A stretch of 7,415 nucleotides of DNA from Lysobacteraceae bacterium. Its GTDB lineage: Bacteria > Pseudomonadota > Gammaproteobacteria > DSM-19610. The notes beneath the pieces were generated by a model. That model worked only from the letters and a program-made list of their open reading frames with translations, ran no database searches and was not told the DNA's origin. Numbering within the stretch: the stretch's first letter is position 1; every line of letters starts with the position of its first letter. Shown piece after piece: positions 5,659-7,415 of the stretch. The translations under genes and the position numbers were made by a program. The DNA lies in the NCBI GenBank assembly GCA_020201295.1, contig JAIVHA010000164.1, forward strand, positions 1 through 7,415, given 5' to 3'.

Positions 5659-6948
5659 GCCTGTCGGCTTTTCTTCCCACGCCTCTGATGCAGGCTCGGC
5701 CTCCACCGCAGCATGTGCCATCGGGAGTGTTGGCGCGGCGCGACCCAGCACATCGGAGCCACGCTTGCCCAGGGTAGGGACGCCCACCACCAGGCCCATG
5801 CCCTGGCGGTAACAGGCCATGGCCTTATCGGACTCCCCCAGCTGTTCCAGCAGGTTACCCAGCACCTGGCAGGTCTCCACCGTGGGGGCCAGCTGAACAC
5901 TGGCCTCCAGGTAGGCACGCGCCTTGCCCCACAGGCGGCTGGCCAGGCACAGGCGCCCCAGGGTCAGCAGCAGCACCGGGTCCTTGTCGTGATCCCGCAG
6001 CCAGGCCTCCGCCTCGTCGAGCCGACGCCCCACATCGCCCCCTTCCAGTTGCCCGAACAGGTATACCAACCGCTGGCTCCAATGACGGCGGATGGCGGCA
6101 CGCAACAGCTCCTGGGCCTCGTCCACCAGGCCATGGTGCTGCAGCTGGGTAGCCTGGATGACCAGCAGGGACTCGTCCTGGGCCAGCGCACGCGGCAGCC
6201 AGCCCCAGGCCTCGCGCAGGGCCTCCAGATCACCACGTCGCGCCGCCAGTTCCAGCAGGGCACGGTGGATCTCCAGGTTGAGCCGCTTCAGCTCCTCTTC
6301 GCCGACCACCTTGCGCCGGCGCAGTTCTGGCAGCAGGTCGCGCAGGCTCTGCCAGTCTTGCAGGCGTTGGTAGAGCTTCATCAACATTTTCAGTACGTAG
6401 GCATGGCGCGGGGCGATCTGGCGCAGATGCCGCAGGGTAGCCAGTGCCTGCTCCAGCTGGCCGTGGGCCATCTGCAGCTCGGCCTGGCTGAGGCCCACCG
6501 CCACGTCGGCCTCGGGCATGCTGCCGTGGGCCAGGCGCAGGTAATGGTCACGCCGGTCATGGGCCCCCTGCTGCTGGGCGGCACGGGCCGCGGCCAGATA
6601 GGTGATCAGGGCGTTGTCGCTGGTGGCGGCGTGGCGCACCAGGCGTTTTTCCGCTGTCGCCCACTGCCCCTCCGCCAGTTCGATGAGACCACGGTTGAGG
6701 GCCGCGCGGGCGCGCCGTTCCCGGCGCAGACGCCGCCAGTGCAGCAAGCGGCCCGGCAACCGGCGCAAGCCCGCCAGAAAACGCACGGCCAGGTACAGGC
6801 CCGCCAGCACCGCCAACAGCACCAGGAGGGTGGTCTCCAGGCTCCAGTCCCCGTAGCCGATGAGCACATAGCCGGGATCGGGAAGCGTCAGCAGCGCCAC
6901 CCCGACGGCGACCAGCAGGGCGATCATGGCGTAGACCAGGTACCTCAT
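5653..6948 (-). CDS. hemY: HemY, inner-membrane TPR protein of heme biosynthesis operon
   Basis: A 431-residue protein of the proteobacterial HemY family, not to be confused with protoporphyrinogen oxidase HemY of Bacillus. Two N-terminal membrane segments lie at about residues 3-22 and 40-60 (the HemY_N region), followed by a basic stretch (RRLRRERRAR, 72-81). A long series of helical TPR-like repeats then runs to about residue 400. The first reads ALNRGLIELAEGQWATAEKR, and a late one includes TCQVLGNLLEQLGESDKAMA. The last 40 residues are low-complexity and acidic. The family sits in hemC-hemD-hemX-hemY operons and is thought to help organise late heme synthesis at the membrane; its exact role is unsettled. 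The ATG at 6948 overlaps the hemX TGA (ATGA) and follows GGAAG by 7 bp. The open frame extends upstream to 7176, but that part is a shadow of hemX. Confidence 0.9.
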   Translation of the reverse strand: MRYLVYAMIALLVAVGVALLTLPDPGYVLIGYGDWSLETTLLVLLAVLAGLYLAVRFLAGLRRLPGRLLHWRRLRRERRARAALNRGLIELAEGQWATAEKRLVRHAATSDNALITYLAAARAAQQQGAHDRRDHYLRLAHGSMPEADVAVGLSQAELQMAHGQLEQALATLRHLRQIAPRHAYVLKMLMKLYQRLQDWQSLRDLLPELRRRKVVGEEELKRLNLEIHRALLELAARRGDLEALREAWGWLPRALAQDESLLVIQATQLQHHGLVDEAQELLRAAIRRHWSQRLVYLFGQLEGGDVGRRLDEAEAWLRDHDKDPVLLLTLGRLCLASRLWGKARAYLEASVQLAPTVETCQVLGNLLEQLGESDKAMACYRQGMGLVVGVPTLGKRGSDVLGRAAPTLPMAHAAVEAEPASEAWEEKPTGS

Positions 6949-7415
6949 GGCTGCGCTTCCACCGGGGCTGCGGGTTCGCCTGCGGGCGCCGCGGGGGCGT
7001 CCAGCGCATCCTCCACGGCCGGTCCGGCCGGGTCCGGCAGACGCTGACGCAGCAGTCGCAAAGAGGTCGAGATATCGGGCAACTCGGGCCGGATCTCCTG
7101 CCGCAAGAGGTGATGCAGCTCGTTGGTCATGCTGGCGGTGGCCGGGTGATCGGCATCGAAATGCCGCTCCAGCCAAGCCCGCGCCATCTCAAGGCTGGTG
7201 CGGTACTGTTGCGGGTCGGCCTGCAGCAGGGCCAGCCGCGCCGTCTCCAGGGCCAGGCGCAGGTTCTGCACCAGGAAGCATTCCTGTTCCGGCGGCAGCA
7301 TGGGGGTGGCCGGTTCCTGGTGGGAGCGCACCACCAGCAGGCGGCGCAGCGCCTGCCAGACGATGCCCGGGATCTCGCGCCAATCACCGGCGGTCAGGGT
7401 ATCGCCCGTCTCGCC
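6945..7415 (-). CDS. hemX: HemX, C-terminal part (5' end outside window)
   Basis: The last 156 residues of a HemX-family protein; the frame is open to the window edge. Recognisable features are a W-R-E-I/L-R-R-L-L-V-V-R region near the edge, then PMLPPEQECFLVQNLRLALE, the very similar next segment TARLALLQADPQQYRTSL, and AWLERHFDADHPATASM. These are the conserved core of the HemX periplasmic domain, often misnamed uroporphyrinogen-III C-methyltransferase. The C-terminus is an Ala/Pro/Glu-rich tail. The N-terminal cytoplasmic part and membrane helix are not in view. It is translationally coupled to hemY, consistent with a hemCDXY-type operon whose hemC and hemD would lie to the right. A GTG at 7334 should not be taken as the start. 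Confidence 0.85.
   Translation of the reverse strand, partial: GETGDTLTAGDWREIPGIVWQALRRLLVVRSHQEPATPMLPPEQECFLVQNLRLALETARLALLQADPQQYRTSLEMARAWLERHFDADHPATASMTNELHHLLRQEIRPELPDISTSLRLLRQRLPDPAGPAVEDALDAPAAPAGEPAAPVEAQP

Noticed and set aside
5713..7047. Long plus-strand open frame of 444 residues opposite hemY
   Set aside because: Gln/His/Gly-rich antisense shadow of a GC-rich gene; hemY on the other strand has clear membrane segments and TPR repeats.
6949..7176. Upstream extension of hemY to 7176
   Set aside because: The extra 76 residues are a shadow of hemX; the ATG at 6948 overlaps the hemX stop and begins the conserved HemY N-terminus.
1..7415. CRISPR arrays, tRNA/rRNA genes, insertion sequences
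   Set aside because: No spaced direct-repeat array, no cloverleaf or rRNA-like sequence, and no transposase frame or terminal inverted repeats seen.

Overview
The window looks like a stretch of proteobacterial chromosome, most likely from a gammaproteobacterium (possibly a betaproteobacterium). The hemX-hemY pair at the right edge is typical of the hemCDXY arrangement of those classes. The ferredoxin-reductase and the YeeZ-like epimerase are also common in their free-living and chemolithotrophic members. The genus cannot be named from the sequence.

Left half (1-3429): a probable protein-processing and export locus. It starts with the 3' end of a C39-family cysteine peptidase (1-245, +). A 213-residue exported protein follows 3 bp later (249-890, +). 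This protein carries a Sec signal peptide and then a near-consensus bacteriocin-type double-glycine leader (L-S-x-x-E-L-x4-G-G at residues 47-58). It is therefore a good candidate substrate for the neighbouring C39 peptidase, cut in the periplasm. Convergent to these genes is a two-gene operon on the minus strand: a sigma-54 enhancer-binding regulator with a VpsR-like degenerate receiver domain (1984-3429), joined by an ATGA overlap to an outer-membrane beta-barrel protein (926-1987). The set of C39 peptidase, small secreted protein and outer-membrane barrel resembles the Pseudomonas Fap functional-amyloid system (FapD, FapE or another Fap protein, FapF). No amyloid repeat subunit lies in the window, and the peptidase operon continues off the left edge. 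A 9-bp perfect hairpin (884-904) separates the converging transcripts.

Intergenic region 3430-3662 is AT-rich in its middle. It holds the presumed promoter of the regulator operon, a cluster of GCCA/TGGC half-sites, a sigma-54-like -24/-12 element on the plus strand, and a hairpin plus T-tract that probably ends the epimerase transcript.

Right half (3663-7415): more GC-rich, ordinary chromosomal genes. An SDR-type NAD-dependent epimerase (3663-4532, -) is divergent from a 2Fe-2S/FAD/NAD reductase of the CDP-6-deoxy-delta-3,4-glucoseen reductase type (4598-5638, +). The reductase converges on hemY (5653-6948, -), which overlaps the C-terminal part of hemX (6945-7415, -, continuing off the right edge). 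The notable biology is in the left half: a possible two-step (Sec signal peptidase, then C39) maturation pathway feeding an outer-membrane exporter, controlled by a c-di-GMP-type enhancer-binding protein.
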